Positions 1-8,180 are shown, numbered from the stretch's first letter. The stretch: 34,670 nt of DNA from Chitinophagaceae bacterium (GCA_019747705.1 JAIEQM010000072.1:1-34670); one strand, 5' to 3'. Notes: a model not told the origin generated them from the sequence alone. Numbers and translations: made by a program.

Positions 1-146
1 CTAAATTAGATTGGCGGGGGTGTGGCATAATATTTTTTTTCAAAGTTACTCTTAGCACCTCAAAAGATTAATTAGCCCATTTCTTTCGAAAAAAAATTTC
101 TAACCCTCATAATTTTATTTTCCAAGCACTTTAACTCCTCAAAACA

Positions 147-193
147 AAAGGGCAAGCTACCTGTAAAAGGCCCTTTCAAACTAACTTTTACAG
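147..193 (+). other. candidate H-type RNA pseudoknot upstream of the Cys-rich protein gene
   Basis: Two perfect inverted repeats interlock. AAAGGGC (147-153) pairs with GCCCTTT (170-176), and CTGTAAAAG (161-169) pairs with CTTTTACAG (185-193). The 5' arm of the second stem lies in the loop of the first, and the 3' arm of the first lies in the loop of the second. This gives stems of 7 and 9 bp, no base between them and crossing loops of 7 and 8 nt, which is good geometry for a coaxially stacked H-type pseudoknot. It ends 52 nt before the ATG at 246. Nothing else is recognisable in 1-245, which is AT-rich and non-coding. Function is unknown: a leader element or a small RNA are both possible. 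Confidence 0.4.
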
Positions 194-245
194 CGCCGAA
201 TCCGAAAAGCGATATAGAGTAGGAAATAACTTAAACCATTTTTTT

Positions 246-521
246 ATGAGAACATTTAGAAAAACATTTCTAAACCTTGCTTTATTTGCAGGATGCCTTT
301 TTTTGATGTCAAGCACTGAACCTGAATCTGTTGATTCTCCTTCAGGCGGTCGCACATTTTGGGGATGGGGCTCAATGGGATGCGCTCCAACTGGAGGAAA
401 TGCACCAAGTACCGAACTGACTTGTAGACAATGTTTTTACATTTTTTGGGTTGGCGTGGATTGTAGAACTTGCATAAATTACGCAGGTTCATCCTCAAAT
501 ACAGAATGTAGAAACAATTAA
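246..521 (+). CDS. small cysteine-rich secreted protein, family unknown
   Basis: The 91-residue product starts with a basic then hydrophobic segment (residues 1-23) that reads as a signal peptide. A Cys at 17 preceded by Phe-Ala-Gly could be a weak lipobox, so a lipoprotein is possible. The rest is Gly/Ser/Thr-rich with six cysteines (46, 60, 63, 73, 76, 88), including two CxxC motifs (CRQC, CRTC), and two Trp at 39 and 41. This suggests a small disulfide-bonded or metal-binding exported protein. It matches no family I recognise. It is followed by a perfect hairpin, and the next gene, also encoding an exported protein, starts 51 bp on. Both are more AT-rich than the genes after 2.4 kb. The ATG at 246 is chosen because it gives the signal peptide. 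Confidence 0.6.
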   Translation: MRTFRKTFLNLALFAGCLFLMSSTEPESVDSPSGGRTFWGWGSMGCAPTGGNAPSTELTCRQCFYIFWVGVDCRTCINYAGSSSNTECRNN

Positions 522-525
522 TTAC

Positions 526-554
526 TTAAGAGGACTGAAAAACAGTCCTCTTAA
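526..554 (+). terminator. hairpin after the Cys-rich protein gene
   Basis: A perfect 12-bp inverted repeat (TTAAGAGGACTG / CAGTCCTCTTAA) with loop AAAAA follows the stop codon at 521 directly. The tail is AT-rich (TTTATAAAA) but lacks a long U-run. It may be a terminator or an mRNA 3'-end stabilising hairpin separating this gene from the gene at 573. Confidence 0.55.
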
Positions 555-572
555 TTTATAAAAACTAAATAA

Positions 573-1454
573 ATGATTTTTAAGCTTATTTCTGGAGTTT
601 TTTTTCTCTTATTGATTTCATGTATTGGTATTCAAATAGGCAATGCACAATCAAAAAAGTGTGCGTTTGTTTTAGATGCAAAGACAAACCAACCAGTTCC
701 TTTCGCCACTGTTGTTTCCAAAGGCTTTGGTACTTTTACTGATAGCACTGGCATTTTTTACACAAATGAAAACGTCTCGGACACATTCACTATTTCATCA
801 ATCGGATACAAAGAACAAAATTTTGTTTTTTCTGAATCTCTTAAGTGTGATACTATTTATCTTGAGTCGAACCCTCTTACATTATCTAACATTGTAATTG
901 GTAAATATTCTTGGCTGTTAAACTCGTTTGTAGATCAGATAGGGATGAAAAATGTTAAAGAAACCAAACATTCGACAAATGTTATTGAAGGTGTTACAAT
1001 AATAAAATACTTTCCACACCCTGACACAGCGAAGGATTTCATCATTTCCAGCTTTTCAATTAGAGTGAGTCAAAAGTCGCCTATTTATAAACCGAGAAAA
1101 GTTAGAGTTAAAATTTTTGCACCAGATATTAATAAGAAACCTGGAGTTGACATCATACAAACGAATGAAATTATTACAATTTATAAACCAACATCAGATT
1201 ATGTTGAAATGGATTTAAATAAGTATCATGTAGTTGCGCCTAAAGATGGTTACTTTATTGGCTTAGAATTTCTTACGCCAAAAATTGATGAATCTGACGC
1301 CGGCTCGTTTTCTCTTCCTGGAAAAATTACAAAAGAATTTGAAAATGGCGAAGTATTTATAAGATACTATACGAATGTATTTAGGTCTTTTACGTTCTCT
1401 GCTTCGCAAAAAGTTAATGTGTTTTTCAATACGAGGTTATATGAGTATAAATAA
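573..1454 (+). CDS. secreted carboxypeptidase-like regulatory domain protein
   Basis: The 293-residue protein has an N-terminal signal peptide (about residues 1-25, ending GNAQ). A CarboxypepD_reg-like domain follows at about 28-100: it starts CAFVLDAKTNQPVPFATV and includes the GTFTDSTGIF turn and a SIGYKEQNF strand, typical of these Bacteroidota beta-sandwich domains. Residues 105-293 form a second beta-rich region of the kind often found behind this domain (KVRVKIFAPD, PGVDI, YFIGLEFL). No catalytic residues are apparent. Such proteins are exported and often surface-associated; the role here is unknown. The 3' end overlaps the next gene by 14 bp, so the two are probably co-transcribed and translationally coupled. 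Confidence 0.75.
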   Translation: MIFKLISGVFFLLLISCIGIQIGNAQSKKCAFVLDAKTNQPVPFATVVSKGFGTFTDSTGIFYTNENVSDTFTISSIGYKEQNFVFSESLKCDTIYLESNPLTLSNIVIGKYSWLLNSFVDQIGMKNVKETKHSTNVIEGVTIIKYFPHPDTAKDFIISSFSIRVSQKSPIYKPRKVRVKIFAPDINKKPGVDIIQTNEIITIYKPTSDYVEMDLNKYHVVAPKDGYFIGLEFLTPKIDESDAGSFSLPGKITKEFENGEVFIRYYTNVFRSFTFSASQKVNVFFNTRLYEYK

Positions 1455-1881
1455 ATCATCTTTTCTCTGGCGAAATAAATTAACGATTATTCTGACTATT
1501 GCTTTTGCAGGGCTTTTAATAAACTACTATTATAAAAAACGAAACATTTATTTAACAACTGAAAATCTGAAAAAAACAGAATTATCTTGGGTTGTTGACT
1601 CTACAATTAGTTTGCAACTAAACAAAAACGATGTAAAGACTTTTAAAATAGGTTTTTTAAATTCGGGTAGTAATATTTTATACATAAAAAATGTTACTGC
1701 TACTTGCGGCTGTACCGAAATAGCTGTTTCATCTGAAAAAATTCCAATAGGTGACTCTGCTTTTTTTACAGGAAAAATTGATTCAAAAGGAATGCAAGGA
1801 GAAAACTTATCTATAGTTACTTTTAATGCAAATACCACACAAAAGCTACATAAGCTCGCTATCAGGTATTCAGTTAAATAA
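1441..1881 (+). CDS. DUF1573 family membrane-anchored or secreted protein
   Basis: The start chosen is the ATG at 1441, inside the last codons of the upstream gene. An upstream in-frame ATG at 1375 would add 22 residues overlapping that gene further. The 146-residue product has a transmembrane segment at about 13-27 (LTIILTIAFAGLLINYY). The domain that follows has the DUF1573 signature: an FLNSGSNILYIKNV strand then VTATCGCTE. It looks like an Ig-like fold, common in Bacteroidota exported proteins, often at the cell envelope. It forms an overlapping pair with the regulatory-domain protein upstream; function is unknown. Confidence 0.75.
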   Translation: MSINKSSFLWRNKLTIILTIAFAGLLINYYYKKRNIYLTTENLKKTELSWVVDSTISLQLNKNDVKTFKIGFLNSGSNILYIKNVTATCGCTEIAVSSEKIPIGDSAFFTGKIDSKGMQGENLSIVTFNANTTQKLHKLAIRYSVK

Positions 1882-1918
1882 AGAATACTTGTATTTTCAT
1901 TTCAAAAAAAATTAAGCC

Positions 1919-2032
1919 TTACATCTTTTCAGATTTTTGAGAAACATTCTGTACTGACTTTTCAAAATACCATTCATCTGCTTATTTAATTTCTTTAATG
2001 GCCTTCTTGCCAATTAAAACGGTTCTGCTCAT
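1919..2032 (-). pseudogene. remnant of a RelE/ParE-type toxin gene
   Basis: An ATG at 2032 overlaps the antitoxin stop as ATGA, the usual toxin position in such operons. It encodes MSRTVLIGKKAIKEIK, then TAA (1984-1982). The same frame continues ADEWYFEKS... to a second stop at 1921-1919. Reading through, KEIK-x-ADEWYFEKS matches the N-terminal helix of ParE/RelE-superfamily toxins (an EI..A..WYEE pattern). The start of a downstream FLKNLKR-like segment lies in another frame. The body and catalytic C-terminus are missing: the family is about 95-110 residues and only about 37 codons remain. This is most likely a dead toxin; a 16-residue peptide could still be made. Confidence 0.6.
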
Positions 2033-2253
2033 TTCTTGCTCAATAAGGAGTCTTTAATTGCATCCCGGCTTTCAAACTCCGCTGTTCCGTTATTCATTTC
2101 GAGCAAACGCTCTTCCAGGATTTCTTTATGCCAATCAGGAATGTCCGTTTCTTTTATCTCCAGTAATCGGCTGATTGCAAATAAAATGCGGTCGTCATCC
2201 GTTTCACGAATAGCGTCAATGATTTTTTTCTTATCAATAATGGAAGCAGACAT
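2029..2253 (-). CDS. ParD-like/addiction-module antitoxin
   Basis: The 74-residue acidic protein has an N-terminal helical part (MSASIIDKKKIIDAIRETDDD) and a C-terminal DIPDWHKEILEERLLEM segment. The WHKEILEERL motif is typical of the small 'addiction module' antitoxins paired with RelE/ParE toxins in Bacteroidota. By family it should bind and neutralise a toxin encoded just downstream and repress the operon. The downstream toxin is broken, so this appears to be a solitary antitoxin. Whether it still has a role, such as neutralising a related toxin elsewhere or binding DNA, cannot be told from the sequence. Confidence 0.7.
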   Translation of the reverse strand: MSASIIDKKKIIDAIRETDDDRILFAISRLLEIKETDIPDWHKEILEERLLEMNNGTAEFESRDAIKDSLLSKK

Positions 2254-2386
2254 GATTTTTTATTTTCTTAAAGTTACAAAATATTACAGATTCCTGAATG
2301 AATATAGTTGGCCTTTAAAATCAACTTTTTTCCTTTTCCCGTAAACACAATTTCTCTTTCCGTAACAAAAGCTTTTTCTTTTCTTT

Positions 2387-2394
2387 CATTTTTG
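2387..2394 (+). promoter_or_regulatory. putative -7 box of the FecA-like receptor gene
   Basis: CATTTTTG, followed by C, matches the Bacteroidota -7 consensus TAnnTTTG at all but the first base, and lies 21 bp upstream of the chosen ATG at 2416. I see no convincing -33 element. Confidence 0.35.
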
Positions 2395-2415
2395 CAGCGG
2401 ACTAAAACACACAAG

Positions 2416-4644
2416 ATGAACAGGCTTTTTTTAACCCTTTGCATTTTTACAATGCTTCAAACAACAGCGCAGGAAATTCAACGTGATACCCAGCGCATTC
2501 ACACAAAATATTTACAGGAGATTACTTTAGTTGGCCGCAACACCAGGGCCGATATTCATTTTCTTCCTGAAATTGTGGGCACACAAATCAACGCAGGTAA
2601 AAAGAATTCATTAATTGTAATGGACAATGTGCAGGGAAATGCAGTTACCAACACCATGCGGCAGGTAATGGCTAAAGTGCCTGGCATTCAAATTTGGGAA
2701 AGCGACCCCAGCGGTATTCAAATTGGTATTGGTGCAAGAGGATTAAGCCCCAACAGAAGCTGGGAGTTTAATGTGCGCCAGAACGGTTATGATATTTCAA
2801 GCGACCCATTCGGTTATCCTGAAGCCTATTACACACCGCAACTCAACTCCGTGCAACGCATACAGGTTGTGCGGGGTGCAGGCAGTTTGCAATACGGTCC
2901 GCAGTTTGGCGGTATGGTGAACTTTATTATGAAAAACGGAAGCGACATCAACAAACCTTTTCAATTTGAAACACAACAAACCGCAGGAAGTTTTGGGCTT
3001 TTCAATACTTATAATGCCATTGGCGGTGAAACCAATAAAGCACATTATTATGCTTTTTGGGATAAGCGTACAGGCAATGGTTCAAGACCCGGCAGCGGCT
3101 TTGATGTAAACACGGGCTTTGGCTCATTTACATGGAAGGCAAGCAACAAATTAAAACTGGGTGTTGAATACACACATTTCAATTATACTTCGCAACAGCC
3201 GGGTGGATTAACTGATGCTCAGTTTGCACAAGACCATCTGCAAAGTGTTCGCACACGCAACTGGTTTAATGTGCAATTCAATATTCTTTCATTGAATGCT
3301 GATTACAGCTTTACCGATAAAAGCCGTTTGAATGTAAAAGTATTTGGTTTAACAGGGGATCGCAACAGCATTGGTTTTATGCAAACACCCGATATAAAAG
3401 ACACCATTAACGCCGCCACACTTCAATACAACAACCGTCGTGTGGATGCTGACCAATACCGCAATGCAGGCGCTGAACTTCGCTCCATCAATGAATACAA
3501 AATCGGCAACATAAAAAATACAATTGCAGCAGGTGTGCGTTATTTCAGAGGCAATACAGCACGCAGGCAAAACGGAAAAGGAGATACAGGCAATGATTTT
3601 AATACAAACACACTTGCTCCTTTTCCCACAGATTTGAGTTTTGTTACTTCCAACACTGCTTTGTTTGCTGAAAACATTATTCATGTGGGAGAAAAGTTCA
3701 TTCTGATTCCGGGCATCCGTTATGAAAACATCAGCAATGGCGCCAATGGAAGAATCAACTTTAACAGCAACGGAACAGAGAATAAAATCAGCAATCAAAA
3801 TCGTACCAGAAGTTTTCTGCTGTTAGGCGTTGGCGCAGAATATCATTTGGGTCAAACAGAAATTTATGCCAACTGGAGCCGGGCTTATCGTCCTGTTCTC
3901 ATCAGCGATTTAACAGCCAATCCTTTTACAGATGTGATTGACCAAAACTTAAAAGATGCAAAAGGTTATAATGCTGATTTGGGATGGCGTGGCCGTGTAA
4001 AAGAATTTTTATTCTTTGATGTGAGCGGTTATTACCTGCAATACAATAACAGGATTGGTTTGATTGCACAGCAACGTACCGACGGAACTTTTTACAACTT
4101 CCGCACCAATGTGGGCAACAGTACAAGTAAAGGTGCAGAGATGCTGGTGGAGTTGAGCCCTGTAAAAGCATTTGTAAAAAAATCAACCTTTGGCAATGTC
4201 ACTTTCTTTGCATCATTGGCATTTATTGATGCACGCTATGGCAATTTCAGGGTGGTTACAAGAAGCGGAAATTCATTAACTGAAACTACATTAAAAAACA
4301 AACGGGTGGAAAATGCACCGCAGCGTATCTTCCGCACAGGTGTTACTTACGCATACAAAAAATTAACCGCAACAGTTCAATACAATTACATAAGCGATGC
4401 CTTCAGTGATGCCAACAATACGGTTACTCCCGTTGCTACGGGTGTGAATGGGTTGATTCCTTCGTATCAAATTGCGGACATTGCTGCTACTTACAAATTC
4501 ACTGAAAAGTTTTTTGTAAAAGGCGGACTGAACAATCTCTTCAATGAAAAATATTTTACGAGAAGGTCTGGTGGTTATCCAGGCCCTGGCATTTTGAGTG
4601 CGGACCCAAGAAATTTCTTTTTAACCCTTGGTGCAAAATTTTGA
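2416..4644 (+). CDS. TonB-dependent outer-membrane receptor, FecA-like
   Basis: The start is the ATG at 2416, which begins a clean signal peptide (MNRLFLTLCIFTMLQTTAQ); the open frame upstream is non-coding in character. The mature part has a plug domain (about residues 55-180) with VPGIQIW, IGARGLSPNRSW, IQVVRGAGSLQYGPQFGGMVNF, then a beta-barrel with alternating aromatic strands. It ends NLFNEKYFTRR...PRNFFLTLGAKF, a terminal Phe as outer-membrane proteins have. The plug and the barrel resemble ferric-dicitrate (FecA) type receptors, which import iron chelates using the proton-motive force through TonB. There is no N-terminal carboxypeptidase-like domain. No anti-sigma/sigma pair is nearby. 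The substrate is inferred only. Confidence 0.88.
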   Translation: MNRLFLTLCIFTMLQTTAQEIQRDTQRIHTKYLQEITLVGRNTRADIHFLPEIVGTQINAGKKNSLIVMDNVQGNAVTNTMRQVMAKVPGIQIWESDPSGIQIGIGARGLSPNRSWEFNVRQNGYDISSDPFGYPEAYYTPQLNSVQRIQVVRGAGSLQYGPQFGGMVNFIMKNGSDINKPFQFETQQTAGSFGLFNTYNAIGGETNKAHYYAFWDKRTGNGSRPGSGFDVNTGFGSFTWKASNKLKLGVEYTHFNYTSQQPGGLTDAQFAQDHLQSVRTRNWFNVQFNILSLNADYSFTDKSRLNVKVFGLTGDRNSIGFMQTPDIKDTINAATLQYNNRRVDADQYRNAGAELRSINEYKIGNIKNTIAAGVRYFRGNTARRQNGKGDTGNDFNTNTLAPFPTDLSFVTSNTALFAENIIHVGEKFILIPGIRYENISNGANGRINFNSNGTENKISNQNRTRSFLLLGVGAEYHLGQTEIYANWSRAYRPVLISDLTANPFTDVIDQNLKDAKGYNADLGWRGRVKEFLFFDVSGYYLQYNNRIGLIAQQRTDGTFYNFRTNVGNSTSKGAEMLVELSPVKAFVKKSTFGNVTFFASLAFIDARYGNFRVVTRSGNSLTETTLKNKRVENAPQRIFRTGVTYAYKKLTATVQYNYISDAFSDANNTVTPVATGVNGLIPSYQIADIAATYKFTEKFFVKGGLNNLFNEKYFTRRSGGYPGPGILSADPRNFFLTLGAKF

Positions 4645-5172
4645 TTAAAACTCAACGCTGTGTTTAAGAATTTGCGATTGAAGAACCGCTTCAGATAAAG
4701 AAGCTTCTGAAAACTTGCCATCCTTCAGCAAATAATGCAAAACAGCTTTGGTTTCGGGGTTCACAATAAAATATTCCTTAACGCCGCAGGCCTCATATAC
4801 TTTCTTCTTGGTTTCAAGGTCATCTTTCTTGTTTGATTCAGAAAGAATTTCAACAATTAAATCTGGTGCTCCTTCAAATCCAGTATCAGTAAGATGCTGA
4901 AGATTGGCAGAAGATATAAAAATAATATCCGGCTGATAAATATTCTTATCATTTAAAAAAACATCAAAAGGGGCTTCATATACTTCTCCCAAATTATTTT
5001 TTTCTGCATACTCCAAAAGCTGTGATGCAATTTTAAGAGAGACTTTCTGATGAATTCGTTTGGGTGCTGGGCTCATGTAAAAACGATTTTCGATTACCTG
5101 GATTGGCACACTTTCAGGGAAGAGCATATACAATTCCCTCACATTTAGCTCCTTTGCTATTGTTCTTTCCAT
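4645..5172 (-). CDS. Uma2 family protein (DUF820, restriction-endonuclease-like fold)
   Basis: The 175-residue product carries the Uma2/DUF820 core: an HQKVSLKIASQLLEY helix, then EAPFDVFLNDKNIYQPDIIFIS, then APDLIVEILSESNKKDD and VYEACGVKEYFIVNPE. The PD and E-x-L residues match the PD-(D/E)xK nuclease fold assigned to this family. Biological function is unsettled; these genes are often multicopy and accessory. Its stop codon abuts the stop of the receptor gene at 4644, so the two are convergent with no space for a separate terminator. It sits between two TonB-receptor genes, which looks like an insertion of an unrelated gene. Confidence 0.85.
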   Translation of the reverse strand: MERTIAKELNVRELYMLFPESVPIQVIENRFYMSPAPKRIHQKVSLKIASQLLEYAEKNNLGEVYEAPFDVFLNDKNIYQPDIIFISSANLQHLTDTGFEGAPDLIVEILSESNKKDDLETKKKVYEACGVKEYFIVNPETKAVLHYLLKDGKFSEASLSEAVLQSQILKHSVEF

Positions 5173-5367
5173 ACTCTAATTTAATAAAAATAATCAAGAC
5201 AGAGTTTTTTCAGTTTCCCGGCAATAAAATGATCCTCATCATACTGGCAACTGATTCTTCAACGCCCAATGTCATTCATTTGTCAAACATCCTGCATCAT
5301 CAACATCATGACAATTCTGTGATAAATAAAGAACAACCGCAAGCCACTTTTGCTGAATCAATCAATC

Positions 5368-7467
5368 ATGCGTTCGGTATTACTGCTCATATCTATTTTT
5401 GTTTCGTTTGCTGCTGCTGCACAGGACTCTGCTTTTTCAAAATCGCTGGATGAAATTGTAATTACTGCCACAAGAACAGAACGCAAGCTGGGCAATGTGG
5501 CCATTCCCACACAAATTGTTTCTCAAAAAATAATCCGTGCATCTGGTTCATTAAGATTAAATGATATTCTGCAGGAGCAAACGGGCATCTTCATTACAAG
5601 CGGCAGCGGCAGCGGCGCCGTTGGCGGCGGTGTGTTTGGCAATGGCATTCAGTTGCAGGGTTTATCGCCCGACCATACGATGATTTTATTAGATGGCGAA
5701 CCGCTCATTGGAAGACAAGGCGGTGTAATGGATTTATCACGCTTCGCTATCGGCAATATTAAAAAAATTGAAATTGTAAAAGGCCCTTCATCCAGTTTGT
5801 ATGGCAGCGAAGCAATGGGTGGTGTTATCAACATCATTACAGAGCCATTGCAGGGCAAACAATTTAATGCCGGTATCCGCAGCGGTTCATTCATGAATAC
5901 GGATGTATATGCAAGCGGCAATTACTCAGGTAAAAAAACGGCTGTGTATTTTTTTGCCAACCGCAACAGCAGCAACGGTTATGAGTTGGATAAATCAACT
6001 CTCGAAAAAACATTGGACCCGTTTTACAATTACACCGGGCATATCAAATTCTCGTATCGCTTTTCACCCAAAACAAAATTGATTGTCAATAACCGCTACT
6101 TTCATTCCTTCCAGGAAAGTTTTTATGCCATTAACAGTAGTAAAATAAATACAGGTGGCAACGGACAAACCAATGACATAACCATCAACCCCGTACTTAC
6201 GCATAAATTCAGTAATAAGGTTTCATCGCAAATGCGTTTTTTGGTGAATGAATTTCGTTTCACACAAAAGCTTGATAGCCTCAGTAACAACAAACAATAT
6301 TATTATGATGATTTTCGCCAGGGCTTTTACCGTGCCGAAAATCAAACCGATATTGAACTCAATACAAATAACACACTCACTCTTGGCGGTGGTTATACGT
6401 TGCAAACCGTAAACACCACCCGCTACCGTGAAAAGAAAGAACAACATCTTTATTACGGTTTTATTCAGAACGAATGGAGAGGAATTAAAAACCTTATAGT
6501 TATTGGCGGATTGCGTTATGATTACAACACAGCATTTAAAGCAAGGCTTAGCCCCAAGCTGGCAATAAACTATAAGCTCAATGAAAAAATAAAATTCAAT
6601 GCATCTTATGGTGCAGGGTTTAAAGCGCCTGATTTCCGTCAACTCTACTTAAGTTTTGTAAACAATGCGGCAGAAGGTTACAGCATCTACGGCGCCAGTG
6701 AATTTTCAATGGAACGTTTGCAATTGCAAAAACAACAGGGATTAATTGCACAAATTCTTCCTGCGGCTTTTCAAATCACAACACTCAAACCCGAAGTATC
6801 AAGAGGGTTCAACTTCGGTTTTCAAATTACACCGTTACAGAAATTCAGAGCGGAGGTGAATTTTTTCAGAAACGATGTAGATAATCTCATCAACTATCTG
6901 CCTGTTGCTGCTAATGCCAACGGAACTTCTGTTTTCAGTTATGTAAACATCAACCGTGCTTTTACACAAGGTGTTGAAGTAAATGCAAGCTACCAGCTTT
7001 TCAAAAAAATCAACATCAGCGGCGGTTATCAATTTTTAGAAACAGCCGATAAAACCATCCTTGAAAACATAAAACAGGGAAAAGTATTTGGAAGGGATAT
7101 TTTAAATGGCTCTGCAAGATTAATGACAAAAGCAGATTACAGCGGATTGCTCAACCGCAGCAAACACATGGCCAATCTGCGTTTATTTTATGATGATGCA
7201 GCAAGCGGATGGTCTTCTTCACTCCGTTTTATTTACCGCAGCCGTTTTGGTGTGCTGGATAAAGACGGCAATGGTTTTGCCAATATGGACGAAGAATTTG
7301 CACCCGCCATACTGCAGGTAAATGCAACGCTGAGCAAACAAATCAACAAGCAATTCAATATACAGGCGGGCATTAATAATGTATTGAACCAAACCAATGC
7401 ACGGTTTATGCCCAACCTGCCCGGCAGAAATTTTTTCATCGCCATTCATTACACATTTAAAAAATAA
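5368..7467 (+). CDS. TonB-dependent receptor, HmuR-like (probable heme receptor)
   Basis: ATG at 5368 gives 699 residues with signal peptide MRSVLLLISIFVSFAAAAQ; an upstream TTG at 5350 is less likely. A TonB-box-like EIVITATRTER segment comes first. The plug domain follows (IQLQGLSPDHTMILLDGEPLIG, then IEIVKGPSSSLYGSEAMGGVINIIT), then the barrel with GFKAPDFRQLYL, resembling the FRAP motif of heme receptors. It ends IHYTFKK. The next gene, 12 bp downstream, encodes a HmuY-like lipoprotein, so this pair matches the HmuR-HmuY heme uptake arrangement known from Porphyromonas. A possible -7 box (CACTTTTGC) lies about 20 bp upstream. No cobalamin riboswitch is seen, arguing against a BtuB role. 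The substrate is inferred from context. Confidence 0.85.
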   Translation: MRSVLLLISIFVSFAAAAQDSAFSKSLDEIVITATRTERKLGNVAIPTQIVSQKIIRASGSLRLNDILQEQTGIFITSGSGSGAVGGGVFGNGIQLQGLSPDHTMILLDGEPLIGRQGGVMDLSRFAIGNIKKIEIVKGPSSSLYGSEAMGGVINIITEPLQGKQFNAGIRSGSFMNTDVYASGNYSGKKTAVYFFANRNSSNGYELDKSTLEKTLDPFYNYTGHIKFSYRFSPKTKLIVNNRYFHSFQESFYAINSSKINTGGNGQTNDITINPVLTHKFSNKVSSQMRFLVNEFRFTQKLDSLSNNKQYYYDDFRQGFYRAENQTDIELNTNNTLTLGGGYTLQTVNTTRYREKKEQHLYYGFIQNEWRGIKNLIVIGGLRYDYNTAFKARLSPKLAINYKLNEKIKFNASYGAGFKAPDFRQLYLSFVNNAAEGYSIYGASEFSMERLQLQKQQGLIAQILPAAFQITTLKPEVSRGFNFGFQITPLQKFRAEVNFFRNDVDNLINYLPVAANANGTSVFSYVNINRAFTQGVEVNASYQLFKKINISGGYQFLETADKTILENIKQGKVFGRDILNGSARLMTKADYSGLLNRSKHMANLRLFYDDAASGWSSSLRFIYRSRFGVLDKDGNGFANMDEEFAPAILQVNATLSKQINKQFNIQAGINNVLNQTNARFMPNLPGRNFFIAIHYTFKK

Positions 7468-7479
7468 AAACAAATAAAG

Positions 7480-8064
7480 ATGAACATGAAGTACTCCATT
7501 TTAGCAGCAGCCGTTTTATTATTTGCAGTGAGTTGTAAAAAAGAAGACAAACCAACGCCTGCCACCGTAGCCACCTTTGATTTTGTTGTAAACGGCAGTC
7601 CCACACAGGGCAATTATGATTTTTTTAGTTTTGCAACCGGAGCAAAAGTTGCAGCAACTGACAGTAACAGTACCAAATGGGATTTTGCCATGCGTTTTGA
7701 AACATTCATCATTAACAGCAATGCAAGCGGACCGGGCAATGCAGGTGTACAAATAGTGAACACTCCTTTTGATAATGTAACTGCAGCGCCGGAAACTGGT
7801 TATAAGTATGATACCACAGTTTCGCAAAAAGCGATTAAAGGAAGTGATTGGTATGTTTACGCCGGCAGAAGCTTTTCGCCCATTGCAGGAAAAACTTTTG
7901 TTTTTCGCACTGCTACTAACAAATTTGCCAAACTTGAAGTAATCAGTGCAGATGCGCTTGATGCGTCAGGAAATATTTTAAGCCCAACTTCACCTGTGAG
8001 GCCAGCATCAATCAAATACAAAATCCGTTTTGCATATCAGCCAGGCGGTAAAAGAGATTTTTAA
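7480..8064 (+). CDS. HmuY-like lipoprotein
   Basis: The 194-residue product has a lipoprotein signal peptide with lipobox AVSC (Cys 19). The body fits the HmuY family: YDFFSFATGAKV, then TKWDFAMRF, then GVQIVNTPFDNVTAAPETG, then FVFRTATNKFAKLEVIS and IKYKIRFAYQ. HmuY proteins are surface lipoproteins that bind heme and pass it to the HmuR receptor, encoded here 12 bp upstream. The translation has no histidine at all and only one Met away from the N-terminus (in FAMRF). The bis-His heme ligation of P. gingivalis HmuY is therefore impossible, and ligand type or binding mode must differ. The operon ends with a strong terminator at 8091. Confidence 0.82.
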   Translation: MNMKYSILAAAVLLFAVSCKKEDKPTPATVATFDFVVNGSPTQGNYDFFSFATGAKVAATDSNSTKWDFAMRFETFIINSNASGPGNAGVQIVNTPFDNVTAAPETGYKYDTTVSQKAIKGSDWYVYAGRSFSPIAGKTFVFRTATNKFAKLEVISADALDASGNILSPTSPVRPASIKYKIRFAYQPGGKRDF

Positions 8065-8090
8065 ATACAACCATTGCTTTATCAAAACAA

Positions 8091-8124
8091 AAATCCCCGC
8101 ACCAGCAACGGTGGGGGATTTTTT
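8091..8124 (+). terminator. strong intrinsic terminator of the hmuR-hmuY operon
   Basis: AAATCCCC and CACC (8091-8103, with a bulged G at 8099) pair with GGTG and GGGGATTT (8110-8121) around a 6-nt loop, followed by a run of T (8119-8124). The A-rich 5' arm makes it usable from the minus strand too, so it may also serve the PepSY-like gene at 8181-8636. Confidence 0.85.
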
Positions 8125-8180
8125 GCATCTGTACCCTATATAAACGAGTTACGATTATCGGCTTTCAGAGGACTAATATT

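Noticed and set aside
256..498. 80-codon minus-strand open frame opposite the Cys-rich protein gene
   Set aside because: It has no signal or domain, lies fully within the plus-strand gene, and codon content is not protein-like.
1375..1440. Earlier in-frame ATG for the DUF1573 gene
   Set aside because: It would overlap the upstream gene by 80 bp and adds a non-family N-terminus; ATG at 1441 is better.
2308..2415. Longer start for the FecA-like receptor
   Set aside because: The added residues hide the signal peptide and span the probable -7 box.
5173..5367. Possible cobalamin riboswitch before the second TonB receptor
   Set aside because: No B12-box-like conserved core was seen, and the neighbouring HmuY-like gene indicates heme.
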